This document shows positions 7,733 through 16,070 of a stretch of 64,000 nucleotides of DNA, one piece after another. Source of the DNA: Arcticimaribacter sp002477625 (GTDB lineage Bacteria; Bacteroidota; Bacteroidia; Flavobacteriales; Flavobacteriaceae); assembly GCA_943846665.1 (NCBI GenBank), contig OX044358.1, positions 1,240,001 to 1,304,000 of the forward strand, written 5' to 3'. Both the position numbers and the translations under genes were made by a program. The notes beneath the pieces were generated by a model. The model worked only from the letters and a program-made list of their open reading frames with translations, ran no database searches and was not told the origin of the DNA. Each line of letters begins with the position of its first letter. The first letter of the stretch is position 1.

Positions 7733-8524
7733 ATGATGAGTTCAAAGCAATCAAATTTAAGAGCACTCTTATCTGTCTTCAACACCAGATTGTTCGTTAT
7801 TCTTTTGGAGACCATAGTTGTTTTTTTTGTGTATGACTTTTATAGCATCAACATCAAGGTCGACTACACCATAATGAGTATAGCGATTATCTTTCCTCTT
7901 GTTTTTTCAATTACCAGTGCTTACCAAAGAAGACAAGATGCAATATCCTTATACCTTGAATTTAGAAACAAGATCATTGATTTGACCAATATATTTTATG
8001 CTGTTGAAAGTGTAAAAGATAAAAATTACAACGAATTATTTGATAGTTTACAAGGGGTGCAAAAGCTTCTCATTCACTATTTAACTCAGGAGAATTCGGA
8101 AAAAACATTTGATTCAATACGCGAGAAAAGAAAAGACGTTCTCTTGATCATTGACTCTCACAAAAAACTGTTTAATGAAAGAGAAAAGGATAGTTTAATT
8201 CGCGTAAAAAATGAATTGTTTCTTTCAGCAGAAAAGATCCGGGGGATTAAGATTCACGGCACACCTATTTCGTTAAAAAAATACTGTTTGGTATTCATTT
8301 ACTTTTCTCCATTACTTTATGCTTCCCAATCGGTATTTAATTTACAGGGTGATTTAGTAACAAAGTTGATATCATTGTCTTTTTCTTTGGTAGTTAGTTT
8401 TGTGCTAATGGCTTTATACAATGTTCAAGATTATATTGAGAATCCATTTGACCAAAAAGGGCTTGATGATTTGAAAATTGATTTATTAAAAGTCAATCAA
8501 TACGAATCGTTACATTCAAAATAA
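7733..8524 (+). CDS. Bestrophin-like membrane protein
   Basis: A 263-residue membrane protein resembling the bestrophin / YneE-like family of anion channels. Two N-terminal helices (about 15-35 and 44-63), a long charged cytoplasmic middle, a second helical pair (about 183-200 and 205-225), and a C-terminal ENPFD..GLDDLKID motif like the bestrophin NPF..DD signature. The first Met is doubled; either may start. It follows the small membrane protein by 16 bases and is itself followed by a hairpin at 8610-8630. Family assignment is moderate, because the N-terminal half is not strongly conserved. Confidence 0.6.
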   Translation: MMSSKQSNLRALLSVFNTRLFVILLETIVVFFVYDFYSINIKVDYTIMSIAIIFPLVFSITSAYQRRQDAISLYLEFRNKIIDLTNIFYAVESVKDKNYNELFDSLQGVQKLLIHYLTQENSEKTFDSIREKRKDVLLIIDSHKKLFNEREKDSLIRVKNELFLSAEKIRGIKIHGTPISLKKYCLVFIYFSPLLYASQSVFNLQGDLVTKLISLSFSLVVSFVLMALYNVQDYIENPFDQKGLDDLKIDLLKVNQYESLHSK

Positions 8525-8609
8525 AGGATAATTTTTTGAGCATACGGGTGACTTTGGCCACCTTCTGGAAGTAGGAGTTAACAATATCTCTTGGAAGGTT
8601 TTCTAAAAC

Positions 8610-8630
8610 ATCAACGCTTTTAGTGTTGAT
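8610..8630. terminator. Hairpin between converging genes
   Basis: ATCAAC at 8610-8615 pairs with GTTGAT at 8625-8630 around a 9-base loop, with T-rich sequence on both strands. It could serve the bestrophin-like gene on the plus strand and the small minus-strand gene. Confidence 0.5.
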
Positions 8631-8649
8631 TTTCTATTTAGCTACTATT

Positions 8650-8784
8650 TTAGTACTTCAATAAATAATATACAACCGCTCCTCCAATAATACATCCTTT
8701 AATAAAAGAGATCCAGAGTGCTCCGTAGTTACTTATTCCTAATGAATTCAGTGTTTTTTCTGTAAGGGTTTTATGCCATCCCAT
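8650..8784 (-). CDS. Small 44-residue membrane protein
   Basis: The minus strand from the ATG at 8784 to the TAA at 8650 encodes 44 residues: an amphipathic start (MGWHKTLTEKTLNSLGISNY), then a membrane helix (ALWISFIKGCIIGGAVVYYL). The composition and the single clean helix look like a real small membrane protein, and a hairpin lies 20 bases downstream. No family is recognised. It is too short to call with certainty. Confidence 0.45.
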   Translation of the reverse strand: MGWHKTLTEKTLNSLGISNYGALWISFIKGCIIGGAVVYYLLKY

Positions 8785-9157
8785 CTTGAATATGTTTAGA
8801 ATTACTACAAGATAATAAAAATAACCATAGTCTGAGCAGCGGATGTTAAGGGTTTACTAGCTATTAAGAAGCTGTTGATACAGTATAATTACAGTTAATA
8901 TCTGGACGATAAACCCCCTATACTCAATGCTTGATATTTTTTTTAGCAGTAAAAGGTAGACTTTCTCCAACCAAGAAGCTTTATTATCCTAGGCTTAAAG
9001 GACACTTTTGTTTTTATCTAAAAACTAGAAAAGCCCAGTAATTCTGCACAATAAAACGTATTCACTCCTTCATAAAGTACAAGATATTGGTTCAAAGAGT
9101 GTTAGGATTTATACGAAATTTGTATTTTTAGTTTCTAATCACAATCTATATTTTAAA

Positions 9158-9964
9158 ATGAAAAAATTATTACTACTACTTATTGCTTTATTGTCCACAG
9201 CATCCTATGCTCAAGACACTACTTATGAATCTGCCCTTTATATCAATGATGTAGCTATTTCTGAAATGCCAAGATTTGTTAAATTACACAAAAAATTCAC
9301 CGATTTGTCGTTAGGAGAAAACAGAACAATGACCGGCGAATGGGTTTTTAGACACTGGTATGGGTCGGGTCATAGCTTTGTTGTTTACAGCCAATACAAC
9401 TCTATGGAAGATTTTCATAAGGACGCTGATATTGCAAATCAAAACATACGGGCAAAAATAAATGCAACGGAAGATGCGGCTACAAAAGAAACTCTTATGA
9501 AAGAATGGGCAGAGTACAGAGCCTTCTCTAATGGTCATTCGGACCAGGTTCGGGTTGCTAATAAGGCAACGGGCTTTTACCAACTGGAAGAAACGGATTT
9601 TGATATTCCTTTTGCTATGGTCGTCGGAAAATATAATTCCTCTGGATCTTGGACTAAAATGGGGAATGCTTTTTTTGACTGGGCAATTAAAAATTCAGTA
9701 GACAGTGGATCATCAATGTCTGGTGGAGTTTCTTACCATTTCATGGGAACAAGTTCTGAAGTAGAAGTATGGCAATGCTATACCAACCTCGTTGAATTTG
9801 CAAAAGGGGTTACGGCAAGAGCTGAAGAAACGGAAGAAGCCAAAGAAGCGAGAAAAACATTTTGGAGCCTTGTTGATGGTGCTCATGAAGATCAAATTTA
9901 CCTTCATATTGGACACGTAAACATGGAAAAAGGTATTTTTGATTTAGCAGGGAAAGACCGCTAA
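9158..9964 (+). CDS. Secreted protein of unknown function
   Basis: A 268-residue product with a clear signal peptide (MKKLLLLLIALLSTASYAQ, predicted cleavage after AYAQ at about 19). The mature part appears to hold two related halves with dimeric alpha/beta-barrel character: HKKFTDLSLGENRTMTG..VFRHWYGSGHSFVVYSQYNSMEDF in the first and KMGNAFFDWAIKN..GVSYHFMGTSSEVEVWQCYTNLVEF in the second. This resembles the NIPSNAP / ABM-type fold, inferred only from pattern. It is a single-gene unit with a strong terminator. No catalytic motif is visible. Confidence 0.7.
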   Translation: MKKLLLLLIALLSTASYAQDTTYESALYINDVAISEMPRFVKLHKKFTDLSLGENRTMTGEWVFRHWYGSGHSFVVYSQYNSMEDFHKDADIANQNIRAKINATEDAATKETLMKEWAEYRAFSNGHSDQVRVANKATGFYQLEETDFDIPFAMVVGKYNSSGSWTKMGNAFFDWAIKNSVDSGSSMSGGVSYHFMGTSSEVEVWQCYTNLVEFAKGVTARAEETEEAKEARKTFWSLVDGAHEDQIYLHIGHVNMEKGIFDLAGKDR

Positions 9965-9977
9965 AAAAAGGATTGCC

Positions 9978-10001
9978 AAAAGGCGCTTCGGCACCTTTTT
10001 T
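9978..10001 (+). terminator. Terminator with TTCG tetraloop
   Basis: AAAAGG-GC stem closed by a TTCG loop and followed by GC-CCTTTTTT (9978-10001), just downstream of the secreted protein gene. Confidence 0.8.
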
Positions 10002-10148
10002 AAGTTTCTGGACTACTTTTTATCGTTCTCGACAAAAAAACGGAATCCAAACATGTTTTTTTAAACATCGTTTAAATCAATTGTTTGCAGATTAATTTCA
10101 AAGTCTAGGAGCAGAATTCAAAAAATATACATACCTTAAAGAAAAAAA

Positions 10149-10334
10149 ATGAAGTTTTTAGAAAAGTATTATCCTGTTATTCTGGCCTTTTTAAGCTTTT
10201 TGTATTCTGTATTTTTATGGTTTTCAGGAAGTGAGCTGGAGGGAATTTATGTTGGACTCTGGCCTGTGACGATCTTGGCTTTTGCAATAGTTATTAGACA
10301 AAGAAGGAATGATGATAAAAACAACCGAATATGA
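10149..10334 (+). CDS. Small membrane protein
   Basis: A 61-residue protein with two predicted membrane helices (about 9-27 and 32-50) and a basic, charged tail (RQRRNDDKNN). No family is recognised. Its stop overlaps the start of the next frame in an ATGA arrangement, so the two are translationally coupled. Confidence 0.6.
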   Translation: MKFLEKYYPVILAFLSFLYSVFLWFSGSELEGIYVGLWPVTILAFAIVIRQRRNDDKNNRI

Positions 10335-10525
10335 ATAAAAATGGAATAATGTTTATTGTTGGTTCGGTCATATTTGTCATTTACATTTATTTTTATTTTA
10401 AAATAATTATTAGACAACACAAAGACGAACGTCAAGATTTACAAGCGCACGATACAAATGATTTTGATGGAATAGGAAATCAGGGACGAATTCCTGATAA
10501 GAAACCAAAAAACAGAGCCTTTTAA
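10331..10525 (+). CDS. Small single-helix membrane protein
   Basis: A 64-residue protein: one membrane helix (about 5-24, IMFIVGSVIFVIYIYFYFKI) then a long hydrophilic, Asp/Asn-rich tail ending in a basic PDKKPKNRAF. It starts within the stop of the preceding membrane-protein gene (4-base overlap) and is followed by a terminator. Together they look like a two-subunit small membrane module, but no function can be named. Confidence 0.6.
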   Translation: MNKNGIMFIVGSVIFVIYIYFYFKIIIRQHKDERQDLQAHDTNDFDGIGNQGRIPDKKPKNRAF

Positions 10526-10542
10526 TCATACAGATTCTTTGG

Positions 10543-10571
10543 AAGCCTTTACACTATGTAGAGGCTTTTTT
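10543..10571 (+). terminator. Terminator after the small membrane pair
   Basis: AAGCCT at 10543-10548 pairs with AGGCTT at 10562-10567, with an inner TACA/TGTA stem, followed by a T run. Confidence 0.8.
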
Positions 10572-10622
10572 GTTTTTGGGTGGGTGTTTAATCCGAACGA
10601 ACTAAGACTTTAAGGAATGGGT

Positions 10623-10847
10623 TTAGGCTATAACCTCATAGTCGATACTTAATTTACGCAAAACCCTTAAAGCAGAACCAGAGCTCTTATCTTCAATCTC
10701 AATGTCAACAGGGTCTCCTTCCAAAAGAATAAGAGTAAGCTCTTTAGACAAAGAATCCGAAATGTTAGAAGAAATCTCCGCAATACATTGCGCTATGGCC
10801 CTTCTGTCGGGTCGCTGAGCATCACAAGACAATAAGTTTAGTTTCAT
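10623..10847 (-). CDS. Small protein with ribosomal L7/L12 C-domain-like pattern
   Basis: The ATG at 10847 (MKLNLLSCD..) is preferred over one at 10904 because an AGAAAG stretch lies just upstream and the extra N-terminus looks non-coding. The 74-residue product has the beta-alpha-alpha-beta-alpha-beta order of the L7/L12 C-terminal / ClpS-like fold: an LSKELTLILLEGDPVDIEI segment aligns with the LKEAK..VE..P..I part, and SALRVLRKLSIDYEV aligns with the closing helix and strand. The fold call is an inference from pattern. The gene sits 15 bases downstream of the GIY-YIG gene region on the same strand. Confidence 0.5.
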   Translation of the reverse strand: MKLNLLSCDAQRPDRRAIAQCIAEISSNISDSLSKELTLILLEGDPVDIEIEDKSSGSALRVLRKLSIDYEVIA

Positions 10848-10919
10848 AATTCTTTCTATGGAATAAATATAAGGTAAACCTACGCGATTGGCCGAGTGTT
10901 TCAACTATTTCAAATGAGT

Positions 10920-11177
10920 TTATGGACGAATTAGTTTCAACTTATCGACCCGTGATAATTTTTTGATCTCGTACTCTCGTTTTGAAGCAGCCGAACGATC
11001 GGTTAGCGCCTCAGAGTACACTAAGTCAACGGGTCTTCTATTTCGGGTATACTTAGCTCCTTTTTTTGAATCGTTATGCTCTGAGATTCTCCTATCAAGG
11101 TTAGTCGTTATACCGGTATATAAGCTGGCATCCGAACACGCAACAATATAGACCCACCATTCTTTTGTATCTGCCAT
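10920..11177 (-). CDS. GIY-YIG domain protein (UPF0213/YhbQ type)
   Basis: An 85-residue single-domain GIY-YIG protein. The two strands read VYIVACSD and LYTGITTNLDRRISEH, with the Tyr, Gly and Arg of the GIY-YIG core present, and the end reads YEIKKLSRVDKLKLI, as in the UPF0213 group. The domain is a metal-dependent DNA nuclease fold; the small stand-alone versions are poorly understood. It lies on the minus strand upstream of the L7/L12-like protein. Confidence 0.85.
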   Translation of the reverse strand: MADTKEWWVYIVACSDASLYTGITTNLDRRISEHNDSKKGAKYTRNRRPVDLVYSEALTDRSAASKREYEIKKLSRVDKLKLIRP

Positions 11178-11274
11178 GATTATGAATATTAACTGCTAGT
11201 ATTCAAAAATATTTAATCCTATGAAATTGGACAAGATGTTTAAATGTGTCTGTAACAAGCGAACGTCATCTTCT

Positions 11275-11484
11275 TCAGAAAAAACTAACCGCATAAAGCC
11301 AAATTTTTTTCCATACCAAGTACAACAAGTGTCCTGCGATTAAACCAATTGCGAGTATTTTTTGACTTGTGTTATTTCCTCCAAACAGCTTGAGTTTGCG
11401 AACAAGAATATAGGAAATCCCTATGCTTATAAAAATCCATAAGCCAAATGCAGCATAATCAATCAAGGTAAATAAGAAAATCAT
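11275..11484 (-). CDS. Small membrane protein
   Basis: A 69-residue protein with two predicted membrane helices (about 5-27 and 43-61) joined by a basic loop (RKLKLFGGNNTSQK). No family is recognised. It starts 26 bases downstream of the AraC regulator on the same strand and might be co-transcribed with it. Confidence 0.55.
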   Translation of the reverse strand: MIFLFTLIDYAAFGLWIFISIGISYILVRKLKLFGGNNTSQKILAIGLIAGHLLYLVWKKIWLYAVSFF

Positions 11485-11510
11485 AGATACAATATACAGT
11501 AATTTAATCG

Positions 11511-12362
11511 CTAGATGTTGGAAGTAGGATTGTTTTTAATTGTAGATGGATTTTCTCCGCTGATTTTTTTAAATGTCCGATTGAAGTACGATAAGCTTTC
11601 GAAACCACAACCATAACAGGCTTCGCTTACGTTTTTCCCAGCAAGGAGCAACCGTTTGGCTTGAGATATTCGGTATTGATTTAGAAAAGCGGTAAACGTA
11701 CTTCCGCTGTGTTTTTTAAAGTATCTACAAAAAGCCTCTTTACTGAGGTTGACCAATTGTGCCACTTCATCTACTTTGATTTTCCGAACGTAGTTTTCAT
11801 CAATAAAAGAATACACTTTTTGTAAGCGCTGTTGTTGTTTCTTGGCTGAGGTATTATAGACAGGATATTGATGTAAAAGTTCAAACTCTTCAGACAAAGC
11901 CAGTGTTTTTAAGATCAAAATAACAGCAATGAACTGATCAAAGGCGTCGAGCTGATGTAAGGTTTTGATTTGCATGCCGACAGTATTTTTTGTTTTACCG
12001 TAAAAGGCAATGCCGTGTTGTGCTTTTTCAAATAGGGTATAAATAACCGAAAGCTCTTGAACATGATTAAAAACCTGTTCTTTAAAGGATGGACTTATGT
12101 GTAGCACTTCTTTTCTGTATGCAGCTTTTATGCCGTGGTCAAAATTTAGATGGGGAATGTTTGAGCCGATTAGTACCAAGTCACTTTGCTGGTAGTTGGA
12201 ACGATGCTTTCCAACATGTCGTATGCCATTTGCTCCCTCAATATAAACCAATTCATATTCGGGATGAAAATGCCAAAAAAATAAATCATTTAGTTTTGGA
12301 TCGTGCAATAAGCGAAAAGAACTCTTATCGTCGGGTTGAATGTTTTCGAGTTGTATTTTCAT
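11511..12362 (-). CDS. AraC-family transcriptional regulator
   Basis: The ATG at 12362 (MKIQLENIQPDDK) is preferred over one at 12404. The N-terminal half is a cupin-like effector domain with FFWHFHPEYELVYIEG and the SDLVLIGSNIPHLNF turn. The C-terminal about 100 residues hold two helix-turn-helix motifs, DEVAQLVNLSKEAFCRYFKK and VSEACYGCGFESLSYFNRTFKK, with the family ending GENPSTIK. It is divergent from the PhyH-symporter-SDR operon, so it probably controls that operon in response to the imported compound. The effector is unknown. Confidence 0.9.
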   Translation of the reverse strand: MKIQLENIQPDDKSSFRLLHDPKLNDLFFWHFHPEYELVYIEGANGIRHVGKHRSNYQQSDLVLIGSNIPHLNFDHGIKAAYRKEVLHISPSFKEQVFNHVQELSVIYTLFEKAQHGIAFYGKTKNTVGMQIKTLHQLDAFDQFIAVILILKTLALSEEFELLHQYPVYNTSAKKQQQRLQKVYSFIDENYVRKIKVDEVAQLVNLSKEAFCRYFKKHSGSTFTAFLNQYRISQAKRLLLAGKNVSEACYGCGFESLSYFNRTFKKISGENPSTIKNNPTSNI

Positions 12363-12433
12363 TAAATTGGTATTTATCGTGCTATATTCAGTAATTAATA
12401 TCAATATAGTTCAAATTACAATCAATATCAAGG

Positions 12434-12464
12434 TTGTAGCCTAGTTTTTATACCCATAGTTTTG
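12434..12464 (+). promoter_or_regulatory. Promoter of the PhyH-symporter-SDR operon
   Basis: TTG at 12434-12436 and TAGTTTTG at 12457-12464 match the Bacteroidota -33 and -7 elements with a 20-base spacer, 35 bases before the ATG at 12500. The AraC regulator is transcribed in the other direction from the same region. Confidence 0.65.
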
Positions 12465-12499
12465 AATAAATATTTCCAAATCAATTTAAAGGCAGAAGT

Positions 12500-13471
12500 A
12501 TGAAGAAAGATCTAAAATCAACGATGGCAAATAAGGCTCACGAAGAAATTCCGGGAAATCCATCCGTTTCTACAAGTAGTAAGCAAAAGTTAAACGACCG
12601 TTCGAATGGGAAACCCTTACGGATTTTGTCGGAAGAAGACTGGAAGTTTTGGATGCATAATGGGTATGTAGTAATAAAAAATGCAATCCCAAAAGCTCAA
12701 GCTAAAGCAACTGCAGACTTTATATGGGAATTTGATGAGAAAAAGGCTAACGACCCTTCTACCTGGTATGCCCAGCCTCGTGCCGAAATGAAAATGAAGG
12801 AATTGGCAGGAACTGGAATGGTGGAAGCATACAATCACCAAACCCTTTGGAACAACCGTCAAACCCAAAAGATATACGATGCCTTTGTAGATGTATGGGG
12901 TACCGAAAAATTATGGGTAACAATCGATCGTGTGAATCTGAATTTCCCACAACGACCCGGTGAAGAAAAGGAGGGCTTTATTCATTGGGATTACGATCCA
13001 GAAACCAGACCACAAAACGTGCAGGGTGTTATCGCACTAGCCGATCAAATGGACGAAAAGATGGGCGGATTTCAATGCATTCCATGGTTATACCGAAATT
13101 ATGATAGCTGGAAACTAACCCAGCCGGAAGACAGAGACCGTTTTCAGCCCAATTTAGACGCGTTGCATGATAAGATCGTCAAAGTAGTTATGGAAGCTGG
13201 GGATCTACTTATTTTTAATAGTACAGAACCGCACGGAATCCGCCCCAATCGGTCTGAAAATAAGGTAAGAATTGCACAGTATATTTCGATGATGCCCGCA
13301 GAGGAAGAGAATCAAGAACTTATAGATTGGAGGGTAAATTCATGGAAAAACAGGATTGCCCCCGAAGGATATGCTTTTCCGGGTGACCCAAGAAATTGGG
13401 AGCAGGAACGATATACACGAGTAGATCTATCTACCTTAGGCAAAAAACTACTGGGACTAAACAAATGGTAA
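12500..13471 (+). CDS. PhyH-family Fe(II)/2-oxoglutarate dioxygenase
   Basis: A 323-residue protein of the phytanoyl-CoA dioxygenase (PhyH) family. These enzymes hydroxylate organic substrates using O2, Fe(II) and 2-oxoglutarate. The iron ligands are visible as H162-x-D164 (IHWDYD) and H245 (EPHGIRPN), and R257 (KVRIAQY) is the likely 2-oxoglutarate anchor. There is no signal peptide, so it is cytoplasmic. It is the first gene of an operon with an SGLT-like symporter 31 bases downstream and an SDR after that, suggesting that an imported compound is hydroxylated and then oxidised. The substrate is not evident. Confidence 0.85.
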   Translation: MKKDLKSTMANKAHEEIPGNPSVSTSSKQKLNDRSNGKPLRILSEEDWKFWMHNGYVVIKNAIPKAQAKATADFIWEFDEKKANDPSTWYAQPRAEMKMKELAGTGMVEAYNHQTLWNNRQTQKIYDAFVDVWGTEKLWVTIDRVNLNFPQRPGEEKEGFIHWDYDPETRPQNVQGVIALADQMDEKMGGFQCIPWLYRNYDSWKLTQPEDRDRFQPNLDALHDKIVKVVMEAGDLLIFNSTEPHGIRPNRSENKVRIAQYISMMPAEEENQELIDWRVNSWKNRIAPEGYAFPGDPRNWEQERYTRVDLSTLGKKLLGLNKW

Positions 13472-13502
13472 ACAAGAACAAAACGAATTAAAACCCGATT
13501 AC

Positions 13503-15182
13503 ATGCTAACATCAATGAGTTTATTAGACATTTTCATCATACTAGGTTATTTTGGAATTATTCTATGGATTGCCCAATGGGCATCGAAAAGTAAAAGTGC
13601 GTCTGGAGGAGCTGTTGATTATTTTTTAGCAGGGAAAAATTCGGGTTGGTTGGTAATTGGAGCATCTCTTTTTGCTTCGAATATTGGCTCTGAAATTATT
13701 CTAGGCGTTTCGGGTGCAGGAGCTCGTGGGAATATGCCCATGGCTAATTTTGAAATAATAGCCTCTCTAGTTTTGATCCTTTTGGGCTGGGTTTTTGTTC
13801 CTTTTTATTTACGCACGGGTGTCTTCACTATGCCTGAATTTTTAGAGAAACGCTATTCTGTAGCCTGTCGAAATTACCTTTCAGTAATTTCTATTTTGGC
13901 TTATGTAATCACTAAGATTTCTTTAATCATATTTGCGGGCGCCTTGGTATTCGAAACCATTGGAATTTCTTTTTGGACCGGTGCAATTATTACAGTAATT
14001 GCTACCGGATTCTATACCGTTTTGGGAGGGTTAAAAGCGGTGATTTATACGGATATGGTTCAGGCGTTTATTCTGCTTGTAGGAACCCTATGCGTCACCG
14101 GATTTGGACTATACGCTTTGGGAGGCTGGGATAATTTATTGGCCATTCTAACCGAAGCTTCCGCAGTAGATGGAAACCCACCACGGGAACAATTTTTTAA
14201 CTTATGGCGGCCTATGGCTGACACCGAATATCCCTGGACAGGGATGCTTTTTGGAGCACCTATTTTAGGGGTTTGGTATTGGTGTACGGATCAATATATT
14301 GTTCAGCGGGTACTTTCTTCTAAAGACGAGAGTAATGCTAGAAAAGGAGCGTTATTTGCAGGTTACTTGAAGCTACTCCCAGTATTCATCTTTTTCATCC
14401 CGGGGGTAATCGCTTATGCACTTTTACAAGAAGGTGCCATTGCTTTTTCACTTGATAATGCTGACCAAGCCCTTCCTGCTATGATCAACCAATTTTTACC
14501 TACGGGATTGAAGGGTCTTGCAATTGCTGGATTACTTGCTGCTTTGATGAGCTCACTTTCCTCGGCATTCAATTCCAGTTCAACCCTCCTGACGATCGAT
14601 TTCTATTTGAAGTACAAGCCCAAGGCTTCTCCAAAAGACTTGGTCCGTTTTGGTCAATTTGCAACGGTTATTTTAGTACTCGTTAGTTTGGGTTGGATTC
14701 CTTTTATGAAATCATTAATGGGTGGGGGAATTTTTCACTACCTACAAAGTATCCAAGCTTATATATCCCCACCCATTGCTGCTGTTTTTCTTTTTGGGTT
14801 ATTCTATAAATGGATTAATGCAAAAGGAGCAATCGTTTCCTTGTGGTTGGGTTTTATCGTTGGAATCTTCAGATTAGTAGCAGAATTTCTTTCAAATGAA
14901 GGAACTCTGGTAGTCGCAGAAGATTCTCTTTTGGGGCTTTTTATAGGGATTAACTTTTTGCATTTTGCCTTATTTTTATTTCTATTCTGTGCTTCAATTT
15001 TAATGCTTGTTAGTAAATTGACACCTCCGCAGCCTTTAGCAGCATTAGAATTGGTTACGTTTAAATCGAGGAACCTAAGACCGAAGTTTATTTGGTCAAC
15101 AGACATGACCTTAACGGTTGTGCTTATCGGACTTGTGCTGCTGCTTTGGACGCTCTTTAGCCCATGGGGGATTGCACATTAG
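13503..15182 (+). CDS. Sodium:solute symporter, SGLT-like (SSS family)
   Basis: A 559-residue membrane protein of the SSS family with the SGLT-type N-terminus: WLVIGASLFASNIGSE (about residues 50-65) holds the sodium-site helix, followed by GARGNMPMANFE. About 13-14 hydrophobic helices are spread over the length, and the LAALMSSLSSAFNSSSTLLTIDFY signature region is near 350. Members couple Na+ entry to uptake of sugars, inositols or similar solutes. It is the middle gene of the PhyH-SSS-SDR operon and likely imports the substrate. Either ATG near the start (13503 or 13515) could be used. Confidence 0.9.
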   Translation: MLTSMSLLDIFIILGYFGIILWIAQWASKSKSASGGAVDYFLAGKNSGWLVIGASLFASNIGSEIILGVSGAGARGNMPMANFEIIASLVLILLGWVFVPFYLRTGVFTMPEFLEKRYSVACRNYLSVISILAYVITKISLIIFAGALVFETIGISFWTGAIITVIATGFYTVLGGLKAVIYTDMVQAFILLVGTLCVTGFGLYALGGWDNLLAILTEASAVDGNPPREQFFNLWRPMADTEYPWTGMLFGAPILGVWYWCTDQYIVQRVLSSKDESNARKGALFAGYLKLLPVFIFFIPGVIAYALLQEGAIAFSLDNADQALPAMINQFLPTGLKGLAIAGLLAALMSSLSSAFNSSSTLLTIDFYLKYKPKASPKDLVRFGQFATVILVLVSLGWIPFMKSLMGGGIFHYLQSIQAYISPPIAAVFLFGLFYKWINAKGAIVSLWLGFIVGIFRLVAEFLSNEGTLVVAEDSLLGLFIGINFLHFALFLFLFCASILMLVSKLTPPQPLAALELVTFKSRNLRPKFIWSTDMTLTVVLIGLVLLLWTLFSPWGIAH

Positions 15183-15199
15183 AAAATAATTTATAAAAG

Positions 15200-15994
15200 A
15201 TGGATTTAGAATTAAAAGGAAAAACGGTTTTTATAACAGGATCTACTGCCGGAATTGGTTTTGCAACGGCAAAAGCATTGTTGAGTGAAGGCGCAAGCGT
15301 CGTCCTCAATGGGCGAACCCCAGCATCAGTAACGACAGCGGTTAAAAAATTAGAACAAGAATTCCCAAACGAAAGTGTTTCGGGTATAGCCGCTGACTTT
15401 AGCCTTCCAAAAGAAGTGAATAGCCTCCTTGAAAACCTACCTAAAATAGACATCCTAATCAATAATGTTGGGGTGTATTCTTCTGGTTCTTTTTTTGAAA
15501 CCGAGGACGCAGCGTGGTACCGTCAGTTTGAAGTAAATGTGATGAGTGGCGTCCGCTTATCGAAAAGTTTGCTGCCCCGTATGTTGACTACTAATTGGGG
15601 ACGGATTTTATTTATTTCTAGCGAATGCGCTAGCCTAACGCCCCCTGATTTAATTCCATACAGCATGACCAAAGCTGCTGTTTTAGCCGTTTCTCGTGGC
15701 TTGGCTCAATTAACAAAAGGAACGGATGTAACGGTTAACTCCGTGATTCCGGGCTCTACTTTGTCTGAAGGGGCCGAACAGTTTTTAGAAGATGCTGCAC
15801 AAAAAGAGCAGAAGACAAAAGATCAAATAGAAAGCGCTTTTTTCACTGAGGTGAGAACAACCTCCTTACTTCAGCGCTTTGCAAAAGTAGAAGAAGTGGC
15901 CCACACAATCACCTATTTAGCCAGCCCGCGCTCTTCTGCGACTAACGGAGCTGCAATTAAGGTAGATGGAGGAAGTTCTGGAGGCTTGTTTTAA
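15200..15994 (+). CDS. Short-chain dehydrogenase/reductase
   Basis: A classical SDR of 264 residues. The nucleotide motif TGSTAGIG lies at 13-20, NNVG at 88-91, the catalytic Ser at about 141 and Tyr154-x3-Lys158 (YSMTK). Asn114 in the EVNVMS segment completes the tetrad. The end carries NGAAIKVDGGSSG, typical of the family. It oxidises or reduces a secondary alcohol with NAD(P). It follows the symporter by 17 bases and likely acts on the product of the PhyH enzyme. It is the last gene of the operon. Confidence 0.9.
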   Translation: MDLELKGKTVFITGSTAGIGFATAKALLSEGASVVLNGRTPASVTTAVKKLEQEFPNESVSGIAADFSLPKEVNSLLENLPKIDILINNVGVYSSGSFFETEDAAWYRQFEVNVMSGVRLSKSLLPRMLTTNWGRILFISSECASLTPPDLIPYSMTKAAVLAVSRGLAQLTKGTDVTVNSVIPGSTLSEGAEQFLEDAAQKEQKTKDQIESAFFTEVRTTSLLQRFAKVEEVAHTITYLASPRSSATNGAAIKVDGGSSGGLF

Positions 15995-16070
15995 TTTTTG
16001 AGTCGGGTCTTTTTAATTCAAGGCGTGTGTTCTGGAAATTGAGTATCTTGAATAAGCAAAACATAGCGCG

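Larger units (their letters stand above)
8525..9157. other. Intergenic stretch with one small gene and a hairpin
   Basis: It holds a terminator-like hairpin at 8610-8630 and a 44-codon minus-strand frame at 8650-8784, listed separately. From 8785 to 9157 nothing recognisable is seen. Confidence 0.5.

Noticed and set aside
10920..11177. The GIY-YIG gene as a homing endonuclease in a mobile intron
   Set aside because: It is a stand-alone UPF0213-type protein with no interrupted gene or intron structure around it.
12089..12394. A 101-codon plus-strand frame inside the AraC gene
   Set aside because: It lies opposite a well-supported gene, has no family match and no start signals.
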